64,000 nt of DNA, taken from NCBI GenBank assembly GCA_039105265.1, contig JAPFFF010000001.1, forward strand, positions 9,734,001-9,798,000, read 5' to 3'. The notes under the pieces are model-generated. The model worked only from the letters and a program-made list of their open reading frames with translations, searched no databases and had not been told where the DNA came from. Numbering within the stretch: position 1 is the first letter of the stretch; each line of letters opens with the position of its first letter. This document shows positions 54,540 to 64,000 of the stretch, piece by piece. Source of the stretch: Tritrichomonas musculus (taxonomy: Eukaryota; Parabasalia; Tritrichomonadida; Tritrichomonadidae). The position numbers and the translations under genes are program-made.

Positions 54540-55011
54540 GAGAAAAATGACAGCAATACTGACAAAACAGAACGCTTTAGATGGTGCATTTATGGGTGGT
54601 TCAAAGAATCATTCCTCAATAAATTGTGATGAAATAAACGCCAAAACAGCTGATATCGAACAAGATTTGACCGTTGGAGGAGATATAAATTTAGGAGGAA
54701 TCTCTCTGAAATCTATATTAATCAATCACGCAGAAACTCTGAGCGTTATATCGAGTGATATAAAAGACCATGAATAACGAATAACCTCTTTGGAAAAATC
54801 TCCTAATGGACTACAATTTGAAGATGGTCTTGACGCCTATTCCCTTGATTTAAACTCCTTGTTGAAAGCCGAGAATGATGAATACAATATATTGGAAATT
54901 AAAATAGATATACCGTCTGACTATTCAGGAAATGTTTTTACAATAAACTGTTCAACCATACTTATCACAAGAAGAGAAAGAGAAGTTGGACAATGCATGC
55001 AGCTTCGTTAG
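54540..55011 (+). pseudogene. fibre-like piece of fossil B
   Basis: Residues such as KTADIEQDLTVGGDINLGGISLKSILINH resemble the DLTVGGDINLGG-type shaft repeats of Polinton and phage fibres. The rest (LEKSPNGLQFEDGLDAYSLDLNSLLKAENDEYN) is polar. Broken. Confidence 0.45.
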
Positions 55012-55014
55012 AAA

Positions 55015-55200
55015 TGACAAGCGGCAATCACAGAAGCAAGTGATGAAGGCCATCAAGCAATTCTGTGAAACGTTGGAGAAGAACGTATATCAACGGAACT
55101 CTGACATGAAGTTGAAAGGAAAAGAGTTCCAATATCATTTTCCACATCTCGATGATGATATGGATGATGATGATGGATTTCTTCAATTAGAAAAGTCATA
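55015..55200 (+). pseudogene. short acidic fragment
   Basis: About 60 residues ending in an acidic run (FPHLDDDMDDDDGFLQLEKS) after a helical piece (SQKQVMKAIKQFCETLEKN). No family recognised. It lies at the join between fossils B and C and could belong to either. Confidence 0.35.
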
Positions 55201-55272
55201 ACTAAAAATTTAATTTTTTAACTTTTTCTTTGTTTTCATTTTTATCGTTTCACTTTTATTTTATGTTAAACA

Positions 55273-55502
55273 TGAACAAGGACATTAAAGATAATTTTTT
55301 AGATGCTATTGGAGATGTCTATGCTGATACCAAATCACAGTTTCGTCGTGAATATAATCGACGTGCTAAACAATACCAAAAGAAAGACAAATTTAAAGAA
55401 GATGTGAGGAAGCTCATGATTCCTGCAGGACAAGGTATTGGTTTTGCTACGGACATCAACCAAGATAAAGATAAGAGGTATGCATTTACGGAAGCACTAT
55501 GA
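55273..55502 (+). pseudogene. short basic fragment of fossil C
   Basis: About 75 residues: MNKDIKDNFLDAIGDVYADTKSQFRREYNRRAKQYQKKDKF, then MIPAGQGIGFATDINQDKDKRYAF. Basic and helical; no family is recognised. It is followed at once by a scrambled repeat. Confidence 0.4.
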
Positions 55503-55672
55503 CAGATACATAAAATGAAACATGTTGGAAGACCTATTGTTAAAGCAATGGCACTTGATGTTGTGCTTATCACTGAGGAACTAATGTACTTTCTATGACA
55601 GATACATAAAATGAAACATGTTGGAAGTACTTCTCACTCAGTGATAAGCACAACATCGAAAGTACATTAGGT
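55498..55672. repeat. scrambled direct and inverted repeats
   Basis: A block of about 35 bases (containing GACAGATACATAAAATG) occurs twice, about 98 bases apart. GATGTTGTGCTTATCACTGAG (near 55557) has its exact reverse complement near 55636, and TAATGTACTTTC has its reverse complement just after. The order A, B, direct repeat, A', B' points to a small local rearrangement. Confidence 0.8.
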
Positions 55673-55735
55673 CATATAACAGGAGAACTTGATTTAAGTA
55701 AATACCAGTCAGACACTAATCCATATATCTCAAAC

Positions 55736-57557
55736 ATGTTCATTCCAGTTCGATATGAGGTACAATTTATTGACATGAACAAAAAAATGATGGTGTTCAT
55801 TTTAGAACCAAGATGCAAGATATGGATACTCATGAAATCTATGATGATGAAGTTGAAATTGATGAAGACTATCGAAATACACCAGAAGGTAGTTTTTTCC
55901 CATACATCAACCTATCACCTATAGACTTATCTACATACCAAATCTTTCATGAGGTAAGGAAAGAGAACTACAGAGATAATTGTTTTATATATGCTTGTAT
56001 ACAATCAGGTGTGTTCACTGATGATGAAATAGATGACTTACGATTTTTTGTTCAAACAAGAACCATACCCAATAACAAGATAGAAGAAGTAGCTAAAAAG
56101 TTAAAGTATAATTTTAGTATCATTAGAATTATTGAACAACCTAATAAATACAAGTATGAAACAAGAATCAACACTAGAAAGAAAAAATGGTCTGTTGATT
56201 TTAAAAGAGAAGTTAACCTGATATTGTTCAAAGACCATTATATGCTCAACAGGAAAATACCTTGTACATTATTCACCTTCAACACTATGAAGAACTTGAT
56301 AAAACATTTGCATATATGCCTTTTGAAAAAAGATGTATGATATACAAATTACATAGTAATGGAAAGACTGTAAAAGAATATAATTATGAAGGAATCAAAC
56401 CAATAACCTTTTTCCAAAAGATGTTTGAACTACATCTATTTGAAGCATGCAAAATGGATGGTATACCATTAGGAAGACTTAAAGTAATATCACAAGGTAC
56501 AACACATGAACAACTTATGCAATATGATACATTCTTTATCGAAGTCAACATCAAGAAACTTGAATGTAAATCAAAAGAGCCATATAAATTTGGACAAGTA
56601 TTTCCAAGAAATGAAGCAGGTAGTAAAATATTCGGCAACTTCCTTGTTGACCATTATTATATCGAAAAAGTAGGTCTCATGGACTTGTTCGAATTTTATG
56701 ATGTTGAATATGAGTTAATACGTGGCTATTACTTTGATGAAGGGTTTAACAAGAAAATCAATTGGTTCATTGAGAAGCTCTTTAATCTCAGGGCAAGTTA
56801 TAAAAAACGAAAGAACCCTCTTGAACAAACAATAAAGCTCCTCCTCAACTCCATATATGGCAAGTCAATATTGAAAGCAACAAAGACTGAAACCAAGACA
56901 GTATCAAAAAGCCAACTGTACAAGTACCTCTGGAGGAACTACAAATTTATCAAGGAGGTTGTTGAAGATGTTCATATTTATAAGTGCTATGTCAAGAAGT
57001 TGAAACCAATTAATGACCATTTCAACCTACCTCAATTTAGTGCAAGCGTTCTCTCTTGGAGTAAGCGCTTAATGAACAGGGTCATGGCTACAGCTGAGCA
57101 AGCAGGTATACCTATCTTTTATCAAGATACTGATAGTATGCATGTGCTTGAAAAAGATGTACCAAAGATAGCTGACTTATTCCAGTTCAAGTATCATCAA
57201 CCTCTTATTGGTAAAAATATGTGTCAGTTTCATAATGACTTTGATGAGTTTGAAGGTAGTCAAGGCGAAATACATTCAAGAAAACTCATTGCGCTTGGTA
57301 AAAAGAGCTACCTCGATATCTTGGTTGATGAACAAGGAAATGAAGGATATCATATTAGACTCAAAGGAATTCCAAAACAAGTTATTCTCAACAAGTACAA
57401 AAGGATTGGTATCTCAGTTGAAGAACTTTATGAAAGGATGCATGAAGGAGAAAGCATGACATTTAACTTATTAGATGGTTCGAAAGCATTCGGGAAGTCA
57501 AAGATATTTCAACAAACCAACTTACCTAAATTTGCACGTACTCTTAAGTTTACGTAG
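55736..57557 (+). pseudogene. family B DNA polymerase of fossil C
   Basis: A broken polymerase gene. The upstream part has RDNCFIYACIQSGVFTDDEIDDLRFFVQTRTIPNNKIEEVAKKL, a conserved block seen before the exonuclease in viral-type polymerases. The downstream part (56262-57557) has FYDVEYELIRGYYF, LLLNSIYGKSIL (motif B), SASVLSWSKRLMNRVM, YQDTDSMHVLEKD (motif C), then the HIRLKGIPKQVI thumb region. This pattern is that of protein-primed polymerases of adintovirus or Polinton-like viruses, and is distinct from the NGSYGYDG type of the whole element. Confidence 0.75.
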
Positions 57558-58298
57558 TTAAAACATCATTGACATCAGTCAAGTGAGATAGTTTAATTTT
57601 GATAGTTATGAACAAAGGACTTTTTAACAATATCGGCTGATATTGAAAATCTACTAAACTTAATTCTAAAAACTTTAATGAATCTGTATATGTTTTTATT
57701 TTTAATGGTTTACTTTCAGTTTCGAAATCATATATAAATGGTTTATTATCTAAAGTGAATGTATTGATACTACCAATGACTGAAGGTGTATATTGTTATT
57801 CGCCTATATTCGAGTAAATGGCATTACCTTGTAATGATACTAGATACAACTTAGTATGATTTAATATTGGGATGTCTTTAATATTATATGTTGCATTTGA
57901 TGGTAACACAATAGGCAATGAAGTATTATATAAACCTGTTAATAAAGCATCCCTATGGGAAATAGAGGTTATTGTTAAATGTATTTGAGTCTTTATTGTA
58001 AATGTACGAGTAGTATCATTATATTTAAAAGATACCTCCGCAAGTGGATGTAAAACTGCTTCTATTTGCTTGATGGTATAATTATATTTATCTTCGAATT
58101 AAGCTTGAATGGAATACTTTTATGTGTAAACTCTATATAATCATCTTTCGTACTCAACATAATATTACTTATTGTATTAATTGAAGATACAAAATATTTA
58201 ATATATTTACTCTTCCATGGTATATCCAAATTGATAGATACCTTATTGTATTCATCAGCATTTGTACTCTGTACTGATACTAACATTTTATAATTCAT
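57558..58298 (-). pseudogene. broken minus-strand gene of fossil C
   Basis: The best part (58062-58298) begins at the ATG at 58298: MLVSVQSTNADEYNKVSINL, DIPWKSKYIKYFVSSINTISNIML. The remaining sequence down to about 57560 also reads as beta-rich protein on the same strand. It is divergent from the 229-residue gene, 3 bases apart. A structural protein is plausible; the family is not recognised. Confidence 0.4.
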
Positions 58299-58301
58299 AA
58301 A

Positions 58302-58991
58302 ATGTCAATTAAACTTTATTCTTTGCAATCAAGTGAGGCTGAAAAGCTCAAAGACAAAGACATAGAGATAAGTGTTAACGATGAAGGTAATATTGATATT
58401 ATAAGAAATGAGGACCCAGATGATTACCCAAAATTTAGTTGCTTACATAATAAGGCTGAAGTAGATGAAAGAGTAGTTGGTAATCATATCGACAATGGAG
58501 GAAAGCTCGATGGTTTCGGCAATGCACCTATTACATATAAATTTACCACTGTTTTAAAATATTTATTTGGAGGACCTGAAAAAGCAACCCTTAATAATGC
58601 TCTTACACATGACCCAATACCTGAGAAAAAAGAATCAAATATAAAGCTCTGGAAAGAGGAATTTTGCGTTAATACATTTAATGAATTTATTGAAGAAGAA
58701 TCGAAAACATGTGAAGCTATTCATGCCATGTATCAAGAGTTGATGTATGCAGCAGATGGATATGAACAAATTGCATTTGATGAACAAGCATGGCAAAGCA
58801 AAGCTGTTCATTACATTCAATATCCAAAGTCTATACCAACTCCTGCTCCAGACCCTTTTCTTGCAGAGGTAGGATACTCGAATTTAGGGGATTTATTGAT
58901 TAACATTATAAAGAATAAAAAGACAATAAATACAACAAAGAAAATCTTATATGAAGCTTTTAACGAAGATAATTGGAAAAAAATTCATTAG
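58302..58991 (+). CDS. fossil C protein of unknown function (229 residues)
   Basis: ATG at 58302. N-terminal part polar (SIKLYSLQSSEAEKLKDKDIEISVND), then HIDNGGKLDGFGNAPITYKFTTVLKYLFGG, acidic helices (WKEEFCVNTFNEFIEEESKTCEAIHAMYQELMYAADGYEQ) and a C-terminal helix. The frame overlaps the next one by 41 bases. No family is recognised. The position between polymerase and fibre suggests a structural or assembly protein of the element. Confidence 0.5.
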   Translation: MSIKLYSLQSSEAEKLKDKDIEISVNDEGNIDIIRNEDPDDYPKFSCLHNKAEVDERVVGNHIDNGGKLDGFGNAPITYKFTTVLKYLFGGPEKATLNNALTHDPIPEKKESNIKLWKEEFCVNTFNEFIEEESKTCEAIHAMYQELMYAADGYEQIAFDEQAWQSKAVHYIQYPKSIPTPAPDPFLAEVGYSNLGDLLINIIKNKKTINTTKKILYEAFNEDNWKKIH

Positions 58992-59547
58992 TGGAACTAC
59001 TCAATATCATTATAATATTCAAGATAATACACTAAAAACAATAGGATATATATATAAAGGAAGTACTGATCAAGTTGTTGCAGACCAAATAGTTGAAGTT
59101 AAAAGTCCTCGTGAGTTTTTTGAGACATATACCCAAAATCTAAAAGATAATAATAAAAATAGAGACCAATATGCAACTGCTATGTTAGGTCTTTATTTGT
59201 ATTCAGTAATATTACATTCAGGTATCACATACTATTATACACATCGAAATGCTAATGGAATGAAAGTGGATGTTGTACCACCTGGTGGACAAGACTATTT
59301 AAAGATGACGTTAGGACAATGTTTAAATTTAATATTCGATATTATTAATGATATAGTGAATTCACATAATGCTTTATATGATTATGTTATAACAATCAAG
59401 TCTTGTAATTGCAAACAAGTTAATCAAGGAGGTAATCAAGGAGGTAATGAAGGTGGTGATAATGAAGGAGGTGATAATGATTCAAACCTAATTCAATATA
59501 TGAATGTAGGTCTACAAGCTGCAAATCAATTTTCTTGTATAAAATAA
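58951..59547 (+). CDS. fossil C protein of unknown function (198 residues)
   Basis: Overlaps the end of the previous gene in another frame. Middle segment helical and rather hydrophobic (YATAMLGLYLYSVILHSGITYYYTH; LGQCLNLIFDIINDIVNSHNALYDYVITI). Near the end is a low-complexity run of five glycine-rich units (NQGGNQGGNEGGDNEGGDND). The hydrophobic parts may contact membrane or other subunits. Unknown family. Whether the two overlapping frames are one or two genes in the living relative cannot be told here. Confidence 0.45.
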   Translation: MKLLTKIIGKKFISGTTQYHYNIQDNTLKTIGYIYKGSTDQVVADQIVEVKSPREFFETYTQNLKDNNKNRDQYATAMLGLYLYSVILHSGITYYYTHRNANGMKVDVVPPGGQDYLKMTLGQCLNLIFDIINDIVNSHNALYDYVITIKSCNCKQVNQGGNQGGNEGGDNEGGDNDSNLIQYMNVGLQAANQFSCIK

Positions 59548-59596
59548 TGTTGCATCTCTCAAGTTCCAAAATGAAGTACAGTCATTTATACAAGAG

Positions 59597-62143
59597 ATGT
59601 TTGATTATGAGATATATCATAATGGTTTAGATGAGATGAATAGACAATACCAGTCAATAGGAATACAAACAGAACAACCAACACGTCAACAAGAATCCTT
59701 ATTTAATGATTCATATGTTTGGTGTACAGTATTTCTCATGTGGACGAGTTTTGCAGTTTATAATATACCAAATCAATTTGGATGGAGGACTAATTCTGCA
59801 TTTGCAGCTCCTTGGAATTTTGTCTGGGATGCTGGACATAGGGAATGGATAGCAATAGCGCCACATGAAGAAGATGTACGAGCAGGATGGATAATTAACC
59901 CAAAGGGAAATAAAATAACACAAACAATAGTACAACATAATATTCATTGGGAAGGAGAAATGATTTATAATCCTGATAGAGGACAATGGGAATATTATCC
60001 ACCAGAAGAAAGTATTGTTGTACCTGAACAACCAGGACCTGTTATTAATATTGTTCCTGAACAAAATAGGAATGCAGTGTTAAGACCAACTTATGTTTTA
60101 TCTCTTGAGTCAGGTCGTTGGGTTAATTCAATGACAATAGCTAATATGCCAAGATCACATCCAAATGATAATAATGATTGGAGGCGAGATGTTAGCTTAC
60201 AAGCACCTGTCAATTTTGTTTGGGACATAGACCATAGGGAATGGGTAGCCATAAGAAACAATGTTAGTGAAATGCTTAATGACAGAGATTGGAGGACCAA
60301 TCGAGATATTGGAGATATTGCAGTAAGGCATTATCAAGAACAATTTTTACAAGGAATCGGCGAATTAGTATGGAATGATGATTATAATAGTTATGTTTAT
60401 CTATGTAATGAGATAAGCCCATTATCATTATCATTAGAAGATAAAAGCAATAACGGAGCAATAGCAATACCAGACCAAATTACAAGTACTGAAGCTTGGG
60501 ATAAAATTTTAGACTGTATGGGTATCCCTGTTATTAATAATCCTAATGAGATAGATGAGAAGAATCCAGTACTTGGTAAATATATTATAAAGGGTGATTT
60601 AAAAGTAAATGGGAAAATAATATGTGATTCTATTCCAAGTGGAGGTATAACAACAACTGACTCCAAGTATTTTACCTTGAAGGAATCAGACCAGTTATAT
60701 TTATATAGACCATCTAAGACGTATGAAGAATCCAATTATTATTGTATGAGATGGGATATAGATAAAGATTATGACATACCACTAAATTTAGTAATTAGAT
60801 TCAAAGACTATCTATTTGGTCATAACTGGGAATTAACATGGGATGGTAAAAATTGGACAGGAAATAATTGTCAAAACATGTGTACAGAAAAGATATCATA
60901 CATGAACACAAATGATGGTGCGCCTGCTTTAACAATCAAACGTAACGAAAGAACTGGGAGATGGATAAAAGGAACAATAAAGGAAGATTTAACTGATGAT
61001 GATAATTATGCTCATATCTTGAAAGATTATCTTACCAATTGGAGGGTTGTTAAGAAAGATGGAACCAAATTAAGTGAAGGAATAACTGCAACTTTTGATT
61101 CAAGTGGTTCAAGTACTTTTACTCAAGATGGATATAAATATGAACAAGCTAGAATGTATGTTGATGCACCAAGTGGATTAAATGCAGATGATGGATTATA
61201 TATTTATGCAGACCTAAATATAAATGGAAACATAACTGAATTAAAATGGGATTGTCATCCTACTCATTGTATTAATTCAGGTGTTATGAATACCTATGGG
61301 TCAAATCCTTGTTTCGAATCATTTAATTATCATCGAGAAAAAAGGTATTCCATTAAAGTCATTGAAGGATTTAATCATAAGAACACTCGAATATATATAG
61401 AGATAGAATTATTTGATTTTAATGTAAAAGTTAATCCATTCGATATAATTATTCAACAACAATTTTATGAAGTAGAGCCAGACCCAAGAAAATGCACTAC
61501 CATATCGACAGATTATAATATTTATTCATCAAAGATTATATGGGCAGATAATATCATGACTATGCGTCGAGACTTAAATGTTGTTGGTGGAATCACAGAT
61601 ATATTAGCCTATGATTATGCTATATTGAAACAGACAGTTGATAATCTAGTTGAACAAATGAGAATTCAAGCCATGTATAATGAATATACTGATAGTATTA
61701 AACAAGGTGTAGCAGTTGCGAATAGTATATTAAATATTTTAGCATCAACAGTTTGTATTGCAAGTGCCCTTTCAACATTAAATATGTCCAATAACTCAGT
61801 AAATATTAATACATATCAAACAAGACCTTTCCCAGCAGGTCCAGGAGGAAACGGTGGAGGTGGTGGAAGTGGTGGATATCCAGGTGATGGAGGTAGTGGC
61901 TTTCAAGGTAAGTTTTTGGTGAATGTTGATTTGAAGTTTGATAAGATGACTATGGAAAGATTTTTACCAACAACAACAACTGTTCAAAATCCTATTGCTG
62001 GAGCTATTTCGACATTCTCAGCTACACAGGTTGTCCTTTCGACAACACATGCACTGACTCAGTTAGGAAATGCTCTTGCTACACTTCGAATGTCTTACAC
62101 TTCTTTAGGAATAGACCAGATACAAATGGAACTGAAACATTAA
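59597..62143 (+). CDS. fossil C fibre-like protein (848 residues)
   Basis: ATG at 59597. Residues about 35-270 hold two Trp-rich repeats, APWNFVWDAGHREWIAI...GWIIN and APVNFVWDIDHREWVAI...DWRTN, each with a VWD.GHREW core. The middle has a YIIKGDLKVNGKIICDSI block typical of fibre heads, and later DGLYIYADLNINGNITELKW and MRRDLNVVGGITDI. Near residue 750 is a glycine-rich hinge (PAGPGGNGGGGGSGGYPGDGG), followed by a helical end. Surface or attachment function is inferred from this make-up. The frame is long and open. Confidence 0.6.
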   Translation: MFDYEIYHNGLDEMNRQYQSIGIQTEQPTRQQESLFNDSYVWCTVFLMWTSFAVYNIPNQFGWRTNSAFAAPWNFVWDAGHREWIAIAPHEEDVRAGWIINPKGNKITQTIVQHNIHWEGEMIYNPDRGQWEYYPPEESIVVPEQPGPVINIVPEQNRNAVLRPTYVLSLESGRWVNSMTIANMPRSHPNDNNDWRRDVSLQAPVNFVWDIDHREWVAIRNNVSEMLNDRDWRTNRDIGDIAVRHYQEQFLQGIGELVWNDDYNSYVYLCNEISPLSLSLEDKSNNGAIAIPDQITSTEAWDKILDCMGIPVINNPNEIDEKNPVLGKYIIKGDLKVNGKIICDSIPSGGITTTDSKYFTLKESDQLYLYRPSKTYEESNYYCMRWDIDKDYDIPLNLVIRFKDYLFGHNWELTWDGKNWTGNNCQNMCTEKISYMNTNDGAPALTIKRNERTGRWIKGTIKEDLTDDDNYAHILKDYLTNWRVVKKDGTKLSEGITATFDSSGSSTFTQDGYKYEQARMYVDAPSGLNADDGLYIYADLNINGNITELKWDCHPTHCINSGVMNTYGSNPCFESFNYHREKRYSIKVIEGFNHKNTRIYIEIELFDFNVKVNPFDIIIQQQFYEVEPDPRKCTTISTDYNIYSSKIIWADNIMTMRRDLNVVGGITDILAYDYAILKQTVDNLVEQMRIQAMYNEYTDSIKQGVAVANSILNILASTVCIASALSTLNMSNNSVNINTYQTRPFPAGPGGNGGGGGSGGYPGDGGSGFQGKFLVNVDLKFDKMTMERFLPTTTTVQNPIAGAISTFSATQVVLSTTHALTQLGNALATLRMSYTSLGIDQIQMELKH

Positions 62144-62565
62144 ATATTAATTCATCCTCGATTACAATAACTGATAATGATACTGATAATGCAACAAATA
62201 CTATCACAACCACTGAGCAATCATTAGTGAGAACTCATAGAGAAGTTCAGCCACAGGTTGTTACAGATGAAACAGATGAGATTCGAACAGATATAACTGT
62301 ACCACAGACTACAATGACAAATACAGCATCAACTACGATTGCACTTAGGAATCAAGTTCCTGTTATCGATATATCTGGAATCCAGTATACCTTAGAAGAT
62401 ATTGCAGATATGACAAGAGAAGAACGAAATGCATTAGTTGCTAGTCATCCTGAAATATTACGTATCCAATATCATGGAAGAGAGTGGTTTAATGAGTATG
62501 ATTTGTTTTATAATGAACAACAAATCGAGATTATCGATTATCAAGATATCAGATATGAAATGTGA
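62144..62565 (+). pseudogene. last gene piece of fossil C
   Basis: The part from 62227 encodes MRTHREVQPQVVTDETDEIRT, a T-rich linker, then VPVIDISGIQYTLEDIADMTREERNALVASHPEILRIQYHGREWFNEYDL. The last block looks like a small folded domain. No family is recognised. Coding-like composition continues upstream to the fibre-like gene. Confidence 0.4.
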
Positions 62566-63704
62566 TATGAAAATAATTGTAAACTTGATATCAATTACCG
62601 AGATCTCGAGATCTCAAACAGATTTATCTTTTTTTATAATTGGTATTTGTGATTTAATTATATCTAAAAATAAATAATAGAATGTATTGATTTTTATTTT
62701 AAGATTAAAATCAAAAAATACATTCTTTTTTTTATGAAATATTTGAAATTAAATTACGATCATATATTTATCAAAAAGTTTAATTGAAAATTCTGATATC
62801 AAAAGCTGAGAAAAAAAATACTCGATCTCTGAAATCGATCTCGAGAATCTGCTTATATTTATGTATCGATATCAAAAAGTCAATCAATTATCGATCTCGA
62901 GAATCGGAGAATAACAAATCTACATGTAGGAGAATAGTTTTTTATTGGTTTCAATCTAAAATTGCATTTTTTAGAAAAAGTTTAAAAAAATATTATCAAT
63001 TTTTATGATTGAAAAAGATAAATTTATTGAAAATTTTGAATTCATTGAAAATAAAAATCATTCAAATTACTAGAAATTTAAAATTTATTGAAAATTTTGA
63101 ATTGGCCGATGTTTTATCCACCAATTTTTTTCTTTAGTTTTCTGATCTATCAATTTATTATATGAGTTACACAATATTTTCTAATAAAAACGATTACGCA
63201 AGGTCAATAATTATCCTTCTAAATATCATTCACTTTAGGTCATCATAAACGTGATAAAACGCAAAAGTTTCAAAAAAACGTATTTTAAATAATTCAGCTA
63301 TTTTTATACAAATATGCTATTTATATGAATTACAAATTTGTTATTATATAAATGTAATATTTTTAATATTATATTTAAGATAAAAATCTACTTTTTAAAA
63401 TTTTTTTGTAAGATAATGGTATTTTTAAAATGATCGTTATGCTCTCAATTTTATTTTCTTTATTCGCCTTCGATGCTTAATCATTTTATGGTGCTTTAAT
63501 TTATTCATAGGAGATAAAACAAATATGTGAAAATCTGACCAATTGACACATAAGATCTTGGATGATTATTTTCTATGAATTTCATAACTTTTTGAATGCT
63601 TTCATTGAATTGCATTAATTTTTTTAAACATTTTGAAATTAACATTTATTGATTATAAATTAAATAAAATAATTATTCATATATTACTTATTAGTTAAAA
63701 CTCT
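62566..63704. other. AT-rich region with short CTCGAG-containing repeats
   Basis: No gene seen. A perfect palindrome GAGATCTCGAGATCTC lies at 62600-62615. The 16-mer ATCGATCTCGAGAATC occurs at 62834-62849 and again at 62890-62905. Confidence 0.55.
62600..62615. repeat. 16-bp perfect palindrome
   Basis: GAGATCTCGAGATCTC equals its reverse complement. Confidence 0.9.
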
Positions 63705-63974
63705 TTATTTTTGTTTTTCATTAATTTTTATTTGAGAAAAATGTAGATAATGTCTAAAAATGCAATGTTTAGCAATTATCTTTGGAACATATGCTAAAAA
63801 TTTTAATTTTTTTACTGTATTAATTTTTATATATGATGTGTAATAACATATATAACTCGCTAACATTTTTGAAGAAAATAGTTTGGTTTTATTACGTTTG
63901 TCATCATCCTTAACAAGATAGCTTTGAATTTTTTCTTTTTCAATCAAAAAGTTATCATTGAATTTTTTGACCAT
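63705..63974 (-). CDS. doubtful 89-residue ORF
   Basis: ATG at 63974. Basic, lysine-rich N-terminus (VKKFNDNFLIEKEKIQSYLVKDDDKRNKTKLFSSK), then a hydrophobic part (MLASYICYYTSYIKI). Given the AT-rich setting it may be a chance frame or the end of a decayed host gene. No family is recognised. Confidence 0.25.
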   Translation of the reverse strand: MVKKFNDNFLIEKEKIQSYLVKDDDKRNKTKLFSSKMLASYICYYTSYIKINTVKKLKFLAYVPKIIAKHCIFRHYLHFSQIKINEKQK

Positions 63975-64000
63975 TCATTTTTATTATAAAAAATTGATCA

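Larger units (their letters stand above)
51170..55011. mobile_element. Polinton fossil B, broken
   Basis: Carries an ATPase, a coiled-coil gene, a small amphipathic gene, a capsid piece, the small virion-like gene and a fibre-like piece, all related to genes of the whole element but clearly diverged. A sequence AGTAGTATACGTTTGCGG at 51170 resembles the whole element's terminus and may be its left end. The matching right end is not seen. There are several breaks (roughly five to ten). It is older than the whole element and of another subfamily. Confidence 0.7.
55012..62565. mobile_element. Polinton-type fossil C of a different polymerase lineage, broken
   Basis: A run of plus-strand genes headed by a family B DNA polymerase with motifs unlike those of the whole element (LLLNSIYGKS, YQDTDSMHV). 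It is followed by a minus-strand broken gene and four plus-strand genes, including an 848-residue fibre-like protein. No terminal repeats were found, and the join with fossil B near 55.0 kb is not sharply defined. It has several breaks, yet some late genes remain long and open. Confidence 0.6.

Overview
The window looks like nuclear DNA of a parabasalid protist, most likely a trichomonad of the Tritrichomonas/Trichomonas type. The background is very AT-rich, genes lack introns and use the standard code, long homopolymer tracts occur, and Polintons (Mavericks) take up more than half of the sequence. This placement is an inference; no rRNA or other species marker is present.

Layout: (1) 0.8-12.1 kb holds an old, broken Polinton (fossil A). 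Part of it was copied into a head-to-head inverted duplication with arms of about 3.3 kb. Its fibre gene carries a nested 1.2-kb mariner/Tc1-type non-autonomous element with TA target duplications. (2) 12.1-27.2 kb is the host segment: a GC-rich RNA-like island, hairpins, a 2.06-kb hAT-like non-autonomous element with an 8-bp target duplication, an MT-A70 adenine methyltransferase, a 2353-residue SHIPPO-repeat protein built from twelve 585-bp tandem units, a second GC-rich island, and an unrecognised 405-residue protein. (3) 27288-49479 is one Polinton that looks whole and young: 22,192 bp, 264-bp terminal inverted repeats that look identical by eye, a 6-bp target duplication, and long open genes for fibre, integrase, major capsid, packaging ATPase, KilA-N protein and protein-primed DNA polymerase. 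It sits in an already decayed, transposase-like host reading frame. (4) 51.2-62.6 kb holds two more broken Polinton-type segments. Fossil B has ATPase, capsid and small virion genes related to the whole element. Fossil C has a DNA polymerase of a clearly different lineage plus its own set of virion-like genes. (5) The last 1.4 kb is AT-rich sequence with short repeats.

The genes of the whole element form a familiar virus-like module: protein-primed replication (polymerase), integration (integrase), packaging (ATPase), shell (major capsid and small virion proteins) and attachment (fibre). Most of its genes start just after a T-rich tract ending in an ATAAATG-like sequence, which may be a shared promoter.

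The most unusual signal is a set of short, often GC-rich palindromes, many with three-base loops, placed inside Polinton coding sequences and in gaps between genes. At one site in the KilA-N gene, two Polinton lineages carry 24-bp palindromes of the same length and frame whose arms differ at three positions, and all three differences are compensated in the other arm. A degenerate copy of the same 24-mer lies in an unrelated place. This looks like a family of dispersed hairpin elements, or hairpins under selection, which I do not know to be described for Polintons.
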